Shown: in pieces, positions 18,003-26,193 of the stretch
How the letters are laid out: every line of letters begins with the position of its first letter
Numbering within the stretch: position 1 is the first letter of the stretch
Source: Peribacillus folii
GTDB lineage: Bacteria; Bacillota; Bacilli; Bacillales; DSM-1321
Length of the DNA: 64,000 bases
Assembly (NCBI RefSeq): GCF_030271255.1
Contig: NZ_JASJOM010000001.1
Location: forward strand, 475,133-539,132
Reading direction: 5' to 3'
Position numbers and translations under genes: made by a program
The notes under the pieces: generated by a model
Databases searched by the model: none
Seen by the model: the letters and a program-made list of their open reading frames with translations, nothing else
What the model was told of the DNA's origin: nothing

Positions 18003-19415
18003 ATGTACTTAGATCAAATCATCAAAATAGAAGGTTTCCAAACCATCCTCTACTCACTCGTGGATGTGATCGATAGCGGGATACATATCATCGATACAAA
18101 AGGGAGAACCATCGTATACAACAAGAAAATGGCTGAAATCGAAGGAATGGAATCGGACGAGGTATTGGGGAAAAAGATTCACGAGATTTTTAAATTCCAG
18201 GAAGAAACGGAGAGTACCTTGATTCGTGCCTTGCATTCCGGCAAAAAGACCGAAAATTCGAAGCAGACCTACTTCAACAATCTCGGCCAGGTAATCACGA
18301 CCATCAATAATACGTTCCCGATCATGGATCATAACCAGCAAATTATCGGGGCCATTGAAGTCGCTAAGGATATAACCAATCTGGAAAGAATCATCAAAGA
18401 TAATATTTTAAATAAGGGAGATACCAAATATACGTTTGACAGCATCATTGGGACGAGTGAGAATTTCTTGGAGGTCATAGAAAAGAGCAAACGTTCCACA
18501 AGGACCACCTCCTCGATCTTAATCGTCGGGGAAACCGGAACTGGAAAGGAGCTATTTGCCCAAAGCATCCATAATGGCAGCAGCCGCTCGACCCATCCTT
18601 TCATCAGCCAAAACTGTGCCGCACTGCCCGATAGCCTGATCGAGGGAATCCTGTTTGGAACGAAGAAAGGGGCCTTCACCGGTTCAATCGAAAGGCCGGG
18701 ATTATTCGAGCAAGCACAAGGCGGAACCATCCTTCTGGATGAAATCAACTCGTTGAATCCGAATTTGCAGGCGAAGCTGTTACGGGCCTTGCAGGAACGG
18801 ACGATTCGGCGTGTCGGGGATACAAAGGATAAAAAAATCGATGTACGCGTCATCGCGACCATCAATGAAGATCCAATAGATGCCATTGCCAACGATCATT
18901 TACGCAAGGATCTATATTACCGCCTAAGCGTCGTATCCTTGTTCATCCCGCCGCTTCGGGAGCGGAAAGAGGACATTCCTTTGCTGGCGCAATCCTTCAT
19001 CGAGAAATTCAATGCATTGTTCGAATTGACCATCGAAGGGATAAGCGAAGAAGTCTACGCCCTTTTTTATGATTACGACTGGCCTGGGAACGTCAGGGAG
19101 CTTGAGCATATCATCGAAGGTGCCATGAATTTACTCGAACCTGGAGACACCAAAATCTCGCCCCACCACCTTCCTGCTCTATTCAAGAAGAAGGCCCATC
19201 TCGGGGACACACCTGCCGCTAAAGAGGAAGAACAGGTCCATCGCGAAGCACAAAAGTCAACATTATCGCTCGATGATTATATAGCGAATACGGAAAAGCA
19301 ATACTTGGAGAAGGTCTTGAAGGAACATGGGATGAATATCTCCCAAGCGGCCAAAACCCTCAATATCAGCCGCCAAAGCCTTCAATACCGCTTAAAAAAG
19401 TATCAAGTCAAATAG
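18003..19415 (+). CDS. rocR: Sigma-54-dependent activator of arginine/ornithine catabolism
   Basis: 470 residues (B. subtilis RocR 461). The order is an N-terminal PAS sensor (about 10-130), an AAA+ domain (about 150-385) with Walker A GETGTGKE (near 177) and Walker B ILLDEIN, and a C-terminal Fis-type helix-turn-helix (NISQAAKTLNISRQSLQYRL). The sigma-54 contact loop reads GAFTGS instead of the usual GAFTGA (near 223-228). GGGAGG precedes the ATG. It is divergent from rocA, with dyad binding sites between them. The family senses ornithine or citrulline. Confidence 0.92.
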   Translation: MYLDQIIKIEGFQTILYSLVDVIDSGIHIIDTKGRTIVYNKKMAEIEGMESDEVLGKKIHEIFKFQEETESTLIRALHSGKKTENSKQTYFNNLGQVITTINNTFPIMDHNQQIIGAIEVAKDITNLERIIKDNILNKGDTKYTFDSIIGTSENFLEVIEKSKRSTRTTSSILIVGETGTGKELFAQSIHNGSSRSTHPFISQNCAALPDSLIEGILFGTKKGAFTGSIERPGLFEQAQGGTILLDEINSLNPNLQAKLLRALQERTIRRVGDTKDKKIDVRVIATINEDPIDAIANDHLRKDLYYRLSVVSLFIPPLRERKEDIPLLAQSFIEKFNALFELTIEGISEEVYALFYDYDWPGNVRELEHIIEGAMNLLEPGDTKISPHHLPALFKKKAHLGDTPAAKEEEQVHREAQKSTLSLDDYIANTEKQYLEKVLKEHGMNISQAAKTLNISRQSLQYRLKKYQVK

Positions 19416-19432
19416 CAGCATTCCTGCACAAA

Positions 19433-19466
19433 AAGGCCCTCCAGTATATGGAGGGCCTTCTGTTTT
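19433..19466. terminator. Bidirectional terminator between rocR and azoR
   Basis: AAGGCCCTCCA and TGGAGGGCCTT form a perfect stem around GTATA. It is followed by TCTGTTTT on the plus strand and preceded by a run of A that becomes T on the minus strand. The two genes converge on it. Confidence 0.85.
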
Positions 19467-19471
19467 CAGCA

Positions 19472-20098
19472 TTAAAAAGCTGCGGCCGCTTTTGCTACGT
19501 TTTCCAGGCCATCGTTGATAATATTTTGTGTTCGATCCGGGTATTGGTTGTGTCCTTCAATGACGACGGTATCAGGATTTTTGATCCCCCATAGGCTAAT
19601 GATATTCTTGACCAGGTTGACAGCCATTTCGCCAGCGGCCATTCCTTCCAAGGCATAATCCGAGCCCCGGGCATTCAATAACATGATTTTTTTATCACCC
19701 GCATACCCGACTGGGCCTTCAGCTGTATAATTGAACATTTTCCCGGCTTGGGCCAAATAGGAAAGATAGGTGACGAGCGGTGCCGGCACCGTTGCATTCC
19801 ATAAAGGGAAGGCGAATACCACCTTATCCATCGCGAGGAATTGTTCTAAATATCGGTCAACCAGATTGGCGGCCTTTTCCTCGTCGGCTGTCAGTTCAAG
19901 CCCCTGATTGCGTTTATACAACCCAGTGATGGCCGTATTTCCGTAGTAGGGAAGTTCTTCTTTGAATAAATCCAATTCGGTCACTTCATCTGCAGGGTGT
20001 GTGTCTTTATATGTTTTCAGGAACGTGTCATGCATTTTCGCGCTGATTGCCTGCTCTGCCGGACGGTCGTTCACTTTCACGAAAAGCACTTTTGTCAT
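19472..20098 (-). CDS. azoR: FMN-dependent NADH-azoreductase / quinone reductase
   Basis: 208 residues from the ATG at 20098 (MTKVLFVKVNDRPAEQ), the usual N-terminus and length of the family; GGAG lies 9 nt before it. An in-frame extension back to 20170 would add 24 residues (MGFLSRLFGNKE-like) and cannot be fully excluded. It is a flavodoxin-like fold with the FMN-binding FPLWNATVP (around residue 100) and LLNARGSDY loops. It reduces quinones and azo dyes with two electrons, avoiding semiquinones. It follows catD-catE on the same strand, so a common thiol/quinone stress response is likely. Confidence 0.9.
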   Translation of the reverse strand: MTKVLFVKVNDRPAEQAISAKMHDTFLKTYKDTHPADEVTELDLFKEELPYYGNTAITGLYKRNQGLELTADEEKAANLVDRYLEQFLAMDKVVFAFPLWNATVPAPLVTYLSYLAQAGKMFNYTAEGPVGYAGDKKIMLLNARGSDYALEGMAAGEMAVNLVKNIISLWGIKNPDTVVIEGHNQYPDRTQNIINDGLENVAKAAAAF

Positions 20099-20196
20099 TT
20101 TTCCATTCTCCTCGGCTGCGATTTCTTTATTTCCGAATAGCCTGCTTAAAAATCCCATAATCCTCACCATTGCTTTCTGTTTTATTTCTCACGCTC

Positions 20197-21045
20197 TTAG
20201 ACCACTAAATGAATTTCATTTCCTGAAGGGTCGGCGACAACGTAAAACGCTTCTTCTTCTATTACAACAGCACCGATCCGTCTTAGTTGTTCCGTTGCTT
20301 TGTTCCTCATTTCTTCATCTGCAAACACGAGAGTATACCAATTCAGTCCGACACTATTTTTCTTGGGAGCTGGAACGCCGACGCCATTCCATGTATTCAA
20401 GCCGATATGATGATGGTAGCCACCGGTGGAGGTGAAAAGCGCCCCTCCGAATCGGTTCACGACGGAAAAACCAAGGCCTTGCATGTAAAACTCCTCCGTC
20501 TTCCGTAAATCCGATACGTGCAGATGGATGTGTCCCATCAGCGTTCCTGCAGGCAATCGGCTCCACTCGCCATCCGCTTCATTCAAGAGATCATTTCCAT
20601 CCAGTGGTTCAGTCCCCATTGCGACTTCGCCATCTGCCCATTCCCAATCATCAGCCGGCCGATCGAAGTAGATTTCGATGCCATTTCCATCCGGATCGGT
20701 GATGTACAGTGCTTCACTCACACCATGATCTGCCGCTCCAAACGGATACTTGGTTTGCAGTAGATGGCGCAGGAAGACCGCCAAGTCTGCACGGTTCGGC
20801 AGCAGTAAGGCAAAGTGATATAAACCTGAAGTACGGCCTTCCTTAGGAATCACATCGGCAGGCTGTTCCAGGGTCAGCAGCGGATTTTTTCCGTCTGCCG
20901 TCAATACCGCCTGCCTGTTCGTCTTCTTCAAGAGCTGAAGACCGATGATATCTTGATAAAATTTGACGGCATCATTCAAATCCAAGACATTTATACTGAC
21001 CTCGCCGACAAAGGTAACTGGTTTTTGATGAAACTGTTCATTCAT
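20197..21045 (-). CDS. catE: Catechol-2,3-dioxygenase (two-domain VOC protein)
   Basis: 282 residues with two vicinal-oxygen-chelate modules (about 10-130 and 165-280). The second carries the metal-ligand pattern GHIHLHVSD, GGYHHHIGLN and the C-terminal GNEIHLVV, giving the His-His-Glu site of extradiol dioxygenases. The sequence resembles B. subtilis CatE (YfiE), which cleaves catechol. It overlaps catD by 4 nt (ATGA), the same gene pair as catDE of B. subtilis. Confidence 0.88.
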   Translation of the reverse strand: MNEQFHQKPVTFVGEVSINVLDLNDAVKFYQDIIGLQLLKKTNRQAVLTADGKNPLLTLEQPADVIPKEGRTSGLYHFALLLPNRADLAVFLRHLLQTKYPFGAADHGVSEALYITDPDGNGIEIYFDRPADDWEWADGEVAMGTEPLDGNDLLNEADGEWSRLPAGTLMGHIHLHVSDLRKTEEFYMQGLGFSVVNRFGGALFTSTGGYHHHIGLNTWNGVGVPAPKKNSVGLNWYTLVFADEEMRNKATEQLRRIGAVVIEEEAFYVVADPSGNEIHLVV

Positions 21046-21452
21046 ATTGTCACTTCCCCTTTTTTACTGAAAAAATCATCTAAAGAAAAAACGGTGCGGT
21101 TAGCACACACAAGATAGACGGACATGGCCAACAATGCCAAGTCAAGCTCGTAGCCCGCCATTTGTCCGTTGCCAAGAAAACCAGCAGGCAATTTGGCCGT
21201 AAAAATCGCGCCAAGCAAAATGACCGAGAACAAGATGGAAACGAATCGTGTCCCCAAACCAAGTATAACCGCAAGCCCCCCGATCAATTCAATTCCCGCC
21301 ACGATGTAAGCCAGGAAGCCGGGAATGCCAAGGCTATCGAAAAAACCAGCCGTGTTGCTTATTCCCCCTTGAAACTTAGCAAGGCCGTGAATGAAAAAAG
21401 TAAGACCTAAAATCACCCTCAAAAAAACGTGTGCTGCATCATGTTTATTCAT
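21042..21452 (-). CDS. catD: DoxX-family membrane protein
   Basis: 136 residues with four hydrophobic spans and the DoxX pattern (RVILGLTFFIHGLAKFQGG; GIELIGGLAVILGLGTR). It is the partner gene of catE in B. subtilis (catD, formerly yfiD), where it belongs to the catechol/quinone resistance operon. First gene of this operon, directly behind a consensus promoter with an overlapping operator. Confidence 0.85.
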   Translation of the reverse strand: MNKHDAAHVFLRVILGLTFFIHGLAKFQGGISNTAGFFDSLGIPGFLAYIVAGIELIGGLAVILGLGTRFVSILFSVILLGAIFTAKLPAGFLGNGQMAGYELDLALLAMSVYLVCANRTVFSLDDFFSKKGEVTI

Positions 21453-21476
21453 ATTATCAATTCTCCTTTTCTTCAG

Positions 21477-21521
21477 TTACTTTATGTAAGTTATTATATT
21501 TTAATAAGTTAATAATGTCAA
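21477..21521 (-). promoter_or_regulatory. SigA promoter and operator of catD-catE-azoR
   Basis: On the minus strand TTGACA (21516-21521) and TATAAT (21493-21498) are separated by exactly 17 bp. The dyad TTACTTTATGTAA (21477-21489) covers the expected start site. YodB/CatR-type thiol-sensing repressors bind TTAC...GTAA dyads at catDE and azoR1 in B. subtilis; assignment of the repressor here is inference. Confidence 0.8.
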
Positions 21522-21550
21522 GTGAGTTTCTTGGATTTTATTAGTCCATA

Positions 21551-21583
21551 AAAAAAACGAGCTGCCGAAGCAACTCGTTTTAT
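21551..21583 (-). terminator. Terminator of the metallophore operon
   Basis: ACGAGCTGC and GCAACTCGT pair around CGAA, followed on the minus strand by a run of eight T. It lies just after the NAS-like gene. Confidence 0.85.
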
Positions 21584-21588
21584 GGGTG

Positions 21589-22410
21589 TTACTGTTTGAA
21601 CCTATAGTATATGGTTGAATTGATGATGAAAGAATCGGCAATGGTCCTTGCGACTTCCTCACATCTCACACCATGAAACTTGGTCGCATCAACGGGCTCA
21701 TATAATAATTGATGAATGCCGTCCGCCGACCGGATGGCAACAATCGCTTCAGGTTGTGTTTGATAGATCCGCTTGAGGATGTCCGCTTTATTGGGGACAA
21801 GACTGGCAATCCAGATTAAATCGAATTCCCGATAATCATGGAGTGCACCGTCATTCAACACATATTCCGCTGTCGCTTCCCCCTCCAGCTGCTGGATGAT
21901 CCGCCTGCCTAGCGAATAAGCTTGTTCATCTATATCGAGGCAAGTCATGTTGGCTCCGAGCTCGTGCTGAAGCAGCAATGGACTTAAAGGCAGAGGTCCC
22001 GAACCTACAAAAGCAAAGGAACGGATACCGGATTTTACCTTCTGCAATTCATTGATTTCCGTTTGGATCAGTTCTTGATAATTTCTCCAATAGAGGAAGG
22101 AACGAAAATCCTCCAAGGTGCGAACCTTGCCGACATACGATTCGGCATAATATTCTTCCATCAATGCTTCGGCAATGGCCAGCTTGGCAAGCATGCCGCT
22201 CCGGATCGATTGGATTTCATCGAGGTGGAGGATCTCTTCCGCCAAGTGCTGGTCCAGCGGTTTGGAAATCACCGAAACAAGCTCGGATAATACACGGTTG
22301 ATGATCGGATTGCCAGGAGATAAATCAGCTTCTTGTTGTAAGGTTTGATAAGCCTCCACATATGTATGGATGATTTTTTCTTGGTTTCTAGACCGTTTGA
22401 TCGCTTTCAA
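21589..22410 (-). CDS. cntL: Nicotianamine-synthase-like enzyme (CntL family)
   Basis: About 273 residues, the size of staphylococcal CntL (272). The core FVGSGPLPLSPLLL (near residues 133-147) is the SAM-binding signature of nicotianamine synthases, and CLDIDEQAYSLGRRI follows as the acidic second strand of the Rossmann-like fold. The family transfers the aminobutyrate of SAM to an acceptor amino acid (histidine in CntL, itself in plant NAS). TTG at 22410 is preferred because AGAGG lies 8 nt before it; a GTG at 22419 has the Shine-Dalgarno abutting. It overlaps the exporter gene. No opine dehydrogenase or histidine racemase gene lies in the window. Confidence 0.85.
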   Translation of the reverse strand: MKAIKRSRNQEKIIHTYVEAYQTLQQEADLSPGNPIINRVLSELVSVISKPLDQHLAEEILHLDEIQSIRSGMLAKLAIAEALMEEYYAESYVGKVRTLEDFRSFLYWRNYQELIQTEINELQKVKSGIRSFAFVGSGPLPLSPLLLQHELGANMTCLDIDEQAYSLGRRIIQQLEGEATAEYVLNDGALHDYREFDLIWIASLVPNKADILKRIYQTQPEAIVAIRSADGIHQLLYEPVDATKFHGVRCEEVARTIADSFIINSTIYYRFKQ

Positions 22411-23725
22411 GGCGAACACCTCTCTCAGGAAATATTTTTTTGCTTAACCGGGGTATAAACAGTGCCAAAAAAAAGGAACGACCTAAGCTGAATACCGTAA
22501 AGGCAAGCCATAATCCATGGTTTTGATACATTGGAACGAAGAAATGCAATGTCACTAAAAAAGCAATCAAGGAATAAAGCATCGAGTTTCGAACCGGGGC
22601 AGCCTCGGTTGCGCCGGTAAAAACACCATAGAAAACGATGCCTGCACTTGCCGCTATCGGGAACAGGATCAACCAGAATCCATAAATATGCGCCATTTCA
22701 ATGACACGAGGAATCCGTGTAAAGAGCGTAAGAATGGAATCGCCGAATAGGTGGTAGCAGGCAGCCATCATGAGGGACGCCAGCAATCCCCATTGCCAGG
22801 ACAATGACAACGTCTTCTTATATAGATGCCGATCTCCCGAACCAACCGCTTTCCCGACCAGAATGCTCGAAGCATTTGCCAGCCCATCAAAAAAGTAGGC
22901 CATCAAGTAGTGGATTTGGATGAGAACGGCATTGGCCGCCAATGTCTCCGTCCCGTAAGAGGCTCCCTTTGCCGTAAAGATATTGAAAACAGCCAGCAAA
23001 CAAAGCGTTCTGATGAATAAATCGCGATTCACCGACATCATTTTCTTAATCGACGCGGAATCGGCCATCTCTTTTAAAGAGGGCATTTCCAGTCGACGGT
23101 GAAAAGCATTCCAAATGATGAATAGCCCCATGATAAACGCTGTCACCTCCGAGAGCAGCGTGGCTATGGCAACCCCTGACACGCCCATTTCGAATACATG
23201 GACAAATACGAGAGCCAGCACGATGTTCAAGAGGTTCATGAGCACCTGCAGCAGTAGCGAAGCCTTGATTTTCGCCATTCCCATCAGCCATCCCAATATG
23301 ACATAATTCATCAAAGTGAAAGGAATCCCCCAGATTCGGAGGCCGAGGTATTCAGACGCATAAAAGCGGACTTCCGCACCGGGATCCATCAAGGTCAAGG
23401 CAACTCGTTCAATCGGACCCTGAAGTATTATGAAGCATATCCCGACCATCATCGCCATAAAGAAGGGCCTTAGGAAAGCCATTTTCCCTCCCCATTCGTC
23501 GTTTGCTCCCAGTGCTTGCGCGGCAAATCCCGACGTACTCACCCGCAAAAAACCAAACAGCCAATATAAGGTATTGAACACGACCGTACCTATTGCTACG
23601 CCGCCCAAATAAGCAGGGTTGGGCAGCTGGCCAACGACGGCGGTATCGACCGCCCCCAGGAGAGGCGTCGTTATGGTCGAGATGGTCAGAGGAATGGCCA
23701 AAGCCAAATATGATCGATGGTTCAC
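22388..23725 (-). CDS. MATE-family efflux transporter, candidate metallophore exporter
   Basis: 445 residues, twelve predicted membrane spans in two MATE repeats; the first begins LTISTITTPLLGAVDTAVVG (in the N-terminal 35 residues), typical of DinF-like MATE proteins. MATE carriers expel organic compounds using H+ or Na+ gradients. GTG at 23725 has GGAGG 7 nt upstream. It overlaps the nicotianamine-synthase-like gene, lies just after the metal-chelate importer genes, and is preceded by its own Zur-box-like site. Exporting the locally made chelator is the simplest role; known opine-metallophore loci use MFS or EamA exporters instead. Confidence 0.85.
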   Translation of the reverse strand: MNHRSYLALAIPLTISTITTPLLGAVDTAVVGQLPNPAYLGGVAIGTVVFNTLYWLFGFLRVSTSGFAAQALGANDEWGGKMAFLRPFFMAMMVGICFIILQGPIERVALTLMDPGAEVRFYASEYLGLRIWGIPFTLMNYVILGWLMGMAKIKASLLLQVLMNLLNIVLALVFVHVFEMGVSGVAIATLLSEVTAFIMGLFIIWNAFHRRLEMPSLKEMADSASIKKMMSVNRDLFIRTLCLLAVFNIFTAKGASYGTETLAANAVLIQIHYLMAYFFDGLANASSILVGKAVGSGDRHLYKKTLSLSWQWGLLASLMMAACYHLFGDSILTLFTRIPRVIEMAHIYGFWLILFPIAASAGIVFYGVFTGATEAAPVRNSMLYSLIAFLVTLHFFVPMYQNHGLWLAFTVFSLGRSFFLALFIPRLSKKIFPERGVRLESDQTV

Positions 23726-23752
23726 CTTGCTTCCTCCCCCTCATTCAAACTT

Positions 23753-23773
23753 TAAACGAAATCATTACGATTT
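23753..23773. promoter_or_regulatory. Zur-box-like palindrome before the MATE/NAS pair
   Basis: A 21-bp site centred on C at 23763 reads AACGAAAT-C-ATTACGATTT. It agrees with the B. subtilis Zur core (TCGTAAT-N-ATTACGA plus flanking A/T) at about 17 of 20 positions. It sits 28 bp before the exporter start and 26 bp after the importer operon begins to end, so it could drive a separate zinc-repressed transcript. Confidence 0.7.
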
Positions 23774-23798
23774 ATTAATTAAACTTGAGACAGCCTCT

Positions 23799-24563
23799 TC
23801 ACTCAAACAACGAAAGCAATTCCTTCGTATATGAATGGCGCTCCTCACAAAAAAGCCGTTCCTTCTCGAAGGAATCCACGATTTCCCCCCTTTTCATTAC
23901 CATGATCCTTTGGCACATCTCCTGCACAGCCGACAGGTCATGGGAAATGAACAGGTACGACATATCCAGCCTTTCACGCAGCTCCTCCAGCAAGGTAAGC
24001 AACGACGCCTGGGAGAGAACGTCCAGGCTTGAAGCAGGTTCATCCAGGATGAGGAGGCTTGGTTCGATGCTGACGGCTCGGGCGATGGTCACGCGCTGCT
24101 TTTGTCCCCCGCTTAGCTCATGAGGATAACGATCGGCCAAATTGCTTGGAAGCTCCACCATTTCCAGTAACTGTCCAATGAACCCGCGTTCACTTGGATA
24201 CGTAAAATGCTTCATATCGATCTGGCTGCCATATTGCTGAAAAGGATCGATCAATGACTCCTTGATCTTTAGCTTCGGATTGAGAGCGGAAGCAGGATTT
24301 TGCAGCACTGCCTGAATGTTTTTTCGATATGGCTTCAAAAGGCGTTCACTTTTGTTATGCAGGGCCGTCCCCTTAAATAAGATGCTGCCCCGATCAATAG
24401 GCTCGATCTGGAGGATGCACCGCGCAAGCGTACTCTTCCCGCATCCGCTTTCCCCGATTAATCCGAGGCATTCCTTGCTTTCGATTTGAACATTCACATT
24501 CTTGAGCACTTCCTCTCCATTATCGTATGTTTTATGGATATTCCGTATGTCTAATAAACTCAT
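23799..24563 (-). CDS. cntF: Metallophore/oligopeptide-type ABC transporter ATP-binding protein
   Basis: 254 residues. An OppF/NikE/CntF-type ATPase with Walker A GESGCGKS (near 36), signature LSGGQKQR (near 140), Walker B LLILDEPAS and a switch His in ISHDL. Overlaps cntD by 4 nt. Placed second of the two ATPases, as in cntABCDF. It powers uptake through the CntB/C-like permeases. The gene symbol is inferred from locus architecture; without the nicotianamine-synthase-like neighbour it would be called a nickel/peptide transporter ATPase. Confidence 0.82.
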   Translation of the reverse strand: MSLLDIRNIHKTYDNGEEVLKNVNVQIESKECLGLIGESGCGKSTLARCILQIEPIDRGSILFKGTALHNKSERLLKPYRKNIQAVLQNPASALNPKLKIKESLIDPFQQYGSQIDMKHFTYPSERGFIGQLLEMVELPSNLADRYPHELSGGQKQRVTIARAVSIEPSLLILDEPASSLDVLSQASLLTLLEELRERLDMSYLFISHDLSAVQEMCQRIMVMKRGEIVDSFEKERLFCEERHSYTKELLSLFE

Positions 24564-25357
24564 CCCAGCGCTCCTTCATGCTTCATTGAACTTTTTTTGA
24601 GTGATCGCGATGCATGTATCAGGCTGGCGGTATAAGGATGCTCCGGATGATTGAGCACCTGGTTTTTATCCCCGCTTTCAATCATCACCCCGGCTTTCAT
24701 CACCCCTATACGATCTGCATATTTCCTGACATGGCGTAAATCATGGGTGATGAACAGGATTGCACATCCGGTATCTGCCTTCAGCCTTGATAACAGCTCC
24801 AAAATCTTAAACGATGAAACACTGTCCAAGGCTGTAGTCGGTTCATCCGCTATCAATACATCCGGCTTAAGCAAAAGCGCCAAAGAAATGGATACCCGCT
24901 GAAGCTGGCCGCCACTCAATTGAAAAGGATATCTGCTGTAGATCTCTCCATCAAGCCCGACCGATGCAAGCGCGTTGACAGCTTGCCTGCGCCGTGCCTG
25001 TTTGGAAAGGGCCAGATGGGTCCGCTGATATTCGTCGAAATGCTGACCGATGGTAAGGAAGGGGGTGAAGGAACTTTGGTAATCCTGAAAAATATAAGCC
25101 AGACGCTTTCCGCGCAGCCTCCTGATCGCCGGGTCCGATAGCGTCAATACATTCTTTCCCTCATACCATATTTCCCCCTTCGCTTGGAGATTGGGGGCTA
25201 GCAGCCGGCCAATCGCCATGGCCGTCATACTTTTGCCGCTGCCGCTTTGACCGACGATTGCCAGCCACTCCCCTTCACGCACATCGAACGAAAGACCTTT
25301 GACGATATGATTTTGTTTGCCCATGATATGCAGCTGCCTGATTGATAAAAGGTTCAT
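24560..25357 (-). CDS. cntD: Metallophore/oligopeptide-type ABC transporter ATP-binding protein
   Basis: 265 residues. OppD/NikD/CntD-type ATPase: Walker A GQSGSGKS (near 37), Q-loop IFQDYQSSFTP, signature LSGGQLQR (near 143), Walker B VLIADEPTTALD and switch ITHDL. A C-terminal extension (HPEHPYTASLIH) is typical of OppD-like ATPases. ATGA overlaps on both sides join it to cntC and cntF, so the importer is one translational unit. Confidence 0.82.
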   Translation of the reverse strand: MNLLSIRQLHIMGKQNHIVKGLSFDVREGEWLAIVGQSGSGKSMTAMAIGRLLAPNLQAKGEIWYEGKNVLTLSDPAIRRLRGKRLAYIFQDYQSSFTPFLTIGQHFDEYQRTHLALSKQARRRQAVNALASVGLDGEIYSRYPFQLSGGQLQRVSISLALLLKPDVLIADEPTTALDSVSSFKILELLSRLKADTGCAILFITHDLRHVRKYADRIGVMKAGVMIESGDKNQVLNHPEHPYTASLIHASRSLKKSSMKHEGALG

Positions 25358-26193
25358 GACTCCACCTCCTTTTTCACATCGAATGCATCGCGGAAATAAT
25401 CACCCAGTATATTAGATAAAAAAACGACGCATACGATGGCGAGCCCTGGATAAATCATCAGGGACTGATTGGATTGGAAATATGGGCGGGCATCGTTCAG
25501 CATCGCCCCCCACTCCGGTGCTGGCGGCTGGGCACCAAGTCCAATATACGATAAGGAAGATATGAGCAAGATGATCTTTCCTAAATCGAGACTCGAAAGA
25601 ACGAGCACGTTTCCGATGATGTGCGGGAAAAGATGTTTTCTCATGATTGCAAACGAGCTTAGCCCATTGATTTTGGCCATGGTGACGTAGTCCTTCTGGC
25701 GCTCGGTGATCACTGTGCTGCGTACAAGCCGTGCATAATTCACCCACTTCACCACAACGATCGCCAGCAGCAGATTTTCAATTCCGGGTCCTAAGAGGCC
25801 ACTCAGCACGATGGCCACGATCGTATCCGGGAACGCCAGGAACGCATCTGCCACACGCATGAAGATGCGGTCGATCGCCCCCCCTTTAAACCCGGATATC
25901 AAACCGAATGGAACACCGAAGATAACCGCGGCGAATAAGGCCAGAAGCCCGTAGCCAACCGTCAGCTGGGCACCGAGCAATAGACGCGTCAATACATCAC
26001 GTCCGAGGTGATCCGTACCCAATGGATGTTCCGCACTTGCAGGCGATAACCTTTCTCCGAGATTGACCAGTGCCGGATCATGCTTCAGGAAAAGAAAAGC
26101 ATACGCCGCAGCGGCCATTGTCAGGGCCAGCACCGTAAAAATGACCGCCCTTTTGCCGTTCCTTTTGGTTGGTTTGTTGATCGTTAACTCCAT
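25354..26193 (-). CDS. cntC: Metallophore-type ABC transporter permease (OppC/NikC/CntC family)
   Basis: 279 residues with six spans. The N-terminal ASAEHPLGTDHLGRDVLTRL segment is diagnostic of OppC/NikC-type permeases, and the EAA loop (TMAKINGLSSFAIMRKHLFP) near residue 180 contacts the ATPases. It overlaps cntB by 10 nt and cntD by 4 nt. The start (MELTINKPTKRNGKR) gives a normal basic cytosolic N-terminus. Confidence 0.83.
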   Translation of the reverse strand: MELTINKPTKRNGKRAVIFTVLALTMAAAAYAFLFLKHDPALVNLGERLSPASAEHPLGTDHLGRDVLTRLLLGAQLTVGYGLLALFAAVIFGVPFGLISGFKGGAIDRIFMRVADAFLAFPDTIVAIVLSGLLGPGIENLLLAIVVVKWVNYARLVRSTVITERQKDYVTMAKINGLSSFAIMRKHLFPHIIGNVLVLSSLDLGKIILLISSLSYIGLGAQPPAPEWGAMLNDARPYFQSNQSLMIYPGLAIVCVVFLSNILGDYFRDAFDVKKEVES

